Positions 13,931 through 14,748 of a DNA stretch of 14,748 bases are shown here, in pieces. Source of the stretch: CAYMSF01 sp964542255 (GTDB lineage: Bacteria; Verrucomicrobiota; Lentisphaeria; Victivallales; Victivallaceae). The position numbers and the translations under genes were made by a program. Under the pieces are notes generated by a model. The model searched no databases and had not been told where the DNA came from. It saw nothing but the letters and a program-made list of their open reading frames with translations. The DNA is taken from assembly GCA_964542255.1 (NCBI GenBank), contig CAZITV010000040.1:1-14748 (forward strand). Reading direction: 5' to 3'. The stretch's first letter is position 1; each line of letters begins with the position of its first letter.

Positions 13931-14539
13931 CTATTTTGCCGGTACCTGATTTGCTGCTGGAGTTGGCGTTGCGGTAATTGTTTTGGTTGCGTCATTAGAC
14001 GCTTTTGTTTCAGTTGCTTTTGCCGCCGCTTTTTGCTTTTCTACCAATTCCTTAGTGACATTCATTATTTTGGGCATAATTTGTTGAAATAATCCCTGCA
14101 TCATCGCCATAGATTTTGTCTGTATTTCTGGCTGTTTTTCCACAATTTTACGACCTATAGGTGATTCATAGAATTTGATTAACCCTTCGAGTTCTTCCTT
14201 GCTGAAAGATTCTGCATAAGTTGTCACTAATGGTTCTTTTAATTTATCCCAACACAATTCCTGGTCTAGTATTGCACCTACTGCCTTTGCAATTTCTTCA
14301 GCATTTTGTAGTTGTGCACCACTTAATTGCTTTGTAAAAGCCGCCATCTGTTTACTTTTTATCAAGGCCATCATTTTGGTTAAATTTTCATTAGCTTTTG
14401 TTACGATCAGCAGTTGTTCTGCAAGTTGTTTGTGTTTTTCATCTATTGGTTTTACTGTGACCACAGGTGCAACGGCTGTCTGCGCCAATAAATTAATTCC
14501 ACACAAAACTGCTGTTAATAATAATACTAGTTTTTTCAT
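13931..14539 (-). CDS. Exported DUF2059 domain protein
   Basis: A 202-residue secreted protein of unknown function. The first 20 or so residues form a signal peptide (MKK, then a hydrophobic LVLLLTAVLCGINLLA core, with a likely cleavage after AVA near residue 23). Cys13 is not in a lipobox, so a lipoprotein is unlikely. The mature part is helical. Around residues 105-145 it has the DUF2059 signature: FSKEELEGLIKFYESPIGRKIVEKQPEI. The last 35 residues are low-complexity, rich in Ala, Thr, Lys and Pro, and probably disordered. It is the first gene of the operon ahead of the phosphatase, rimO and pgsA. AGGA six bases before the ATG supports this start. Confidence 0.87.
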   Translation of the reverse strand: MKKLVLLLTAVLCGINLLAQTAVAPVVTVKPIDEKHKQLAEQLLIVTKANENLTKMMALIKSKQMAAFTKQLSGAQLQNAEEIAKAVGAILDQELCWDKLKEPLVTTYAESFSKEELEGLIKFYESPIGRKIVEKQPEIQTKSMAMMQGLFQQIMPKIMNVTKELVEKQKAAAKATETKASNDATKTITATPTPAANQVPAK

Positions 14540-14545
14540 AATTAT

Positions 14546-14549
14546 TCCT
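14546..14549 (-). promoter_or_regulatory. Ribosome binding site of the DUF2059 gene
   Basis: On the minus strand AGGA lies six bases before the ATG at 14539-14537, a normal spacing. Confidence 0.65.
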
Positions 14550-14621
14550 ATCTGGTTGAGTTCATTGAATTTGTGAAAGTTACGTACGCTGACCAGCCGT
14601 AATTTATCTGGTTATGGCGTC

Positions 14622-14650
14622 TTTATATCACGGTAGAAGTTAATCCGCAA
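14622..14650 (-). promoter_or_regulatory. Candidate promoter of the DUF2059-phosphatase-rimO-pgsA operon
   Basis: On the minus strand TTGCGG (14650-14645) and TATAAA (14627-14622) are separated by exactly 17 bases. This would give a leader of roughly 75 bases before the DUF2059 start codon. The remaining bases to the window's right end show no gene, so this operon probably begins here. Confidence 0.45.
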
Positions 14651-14748
14651 TCACGGAAACCTCAGCAGTTGTCAGATAAATATAACAATAGTCGCATAAC
14701 ACAATAAATCAAGCTGATTTTTTTTATATCCATTGAATAATTACGTTT

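Noticed and set aside
13924..13995. Longer N-terminus of the inositol monophosphatase-like protein
   Set aside because: The added residues are Gln-rich, unlike the family, and overlap the DUF2059 coding region.
1..14748. Mobile element, defence or secondary-metabolite system
   Set aside because: No transposase, integrase, terminal repeats, CRISPR repeats, toxin-antitoxin pair or biosynthetic cluster is visible. MazG here is the housekeeping two-domain enzyme, not a phage or toxin-linked form.

Overview
The window reads as a compact bacterial chromosome segment, AT-leaning (roughly 40% G+C by eye), with 12 intact protein genes. I see no tRNA, rRNA, CRISPR, transposase or phage gene. The organism is probably a Gram-negative-type heterotroph that stores glycogen: it has a secreted DUF2059 protein, an RmlD-type deoxysugar reductase and a complete glycogen polymerise/branch/degrade operon. 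The phylum cannot be settled from this sequence. The glycogen synthase with an extended N-terminal loop and the eukaryote-type branching enzyme made me think of the PVC/Lentisphaerota area, but this is a weak inference from remembered resemblance.

Layout. The left 365 bases hold no convincing gene. A minus-strand ilvC (ketol-acid reductoisomerase) follows, with its own promoter candidate, a strong ribosome binding site and a clear intrinsic terminator. Next is a minus-strand run read in the order rfbD, smr, mazG, DUF2293 gene; rfbD and smr overlap by ATGA, and the later gaps are 19 and 76 bases. A divergent intergenic region of about 500 bases (4311-4809) separates rfbD from the plus-strand operon glgP-glgA-glgB. 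It holds a 14-base direct repeat and two perfect short palindromes near glgP. After a short convergent gap comes a second minus-strand operon, read as DUF2059 protein, inositol-monophosphatase family, rimO, pgsA, with gaps or overlaps of 7, -4 and 4 bases. A promoter candidate lies about 80 bases upstream of it.

How the genes fit together. GlgA extends alpha-1,4 glucan, GlgB adds alpha-1,6 branches and GlgP phosphorolyses the chains, so one transcript covers synthesis and mobilisation. The ADP-glucose pyrophosphorylase (glgC) is not in the window. IlvC serves branched-chain amino acid synthesis with its partners elsewhere. RimO, PgsA, MazG and Smr are housekeeping functions (ribosomal protein S12 modification, phospholipid synthesis, NTP pool sanitation, nucleic-acid processing).

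I did not find a new multi-gene system. The observations most worth following are the altered cofactor loop of IlvC, the eukaryote-type branching enzyme in a bacterial glg operon, and the repeats in the rfbD/glgP divergent region.
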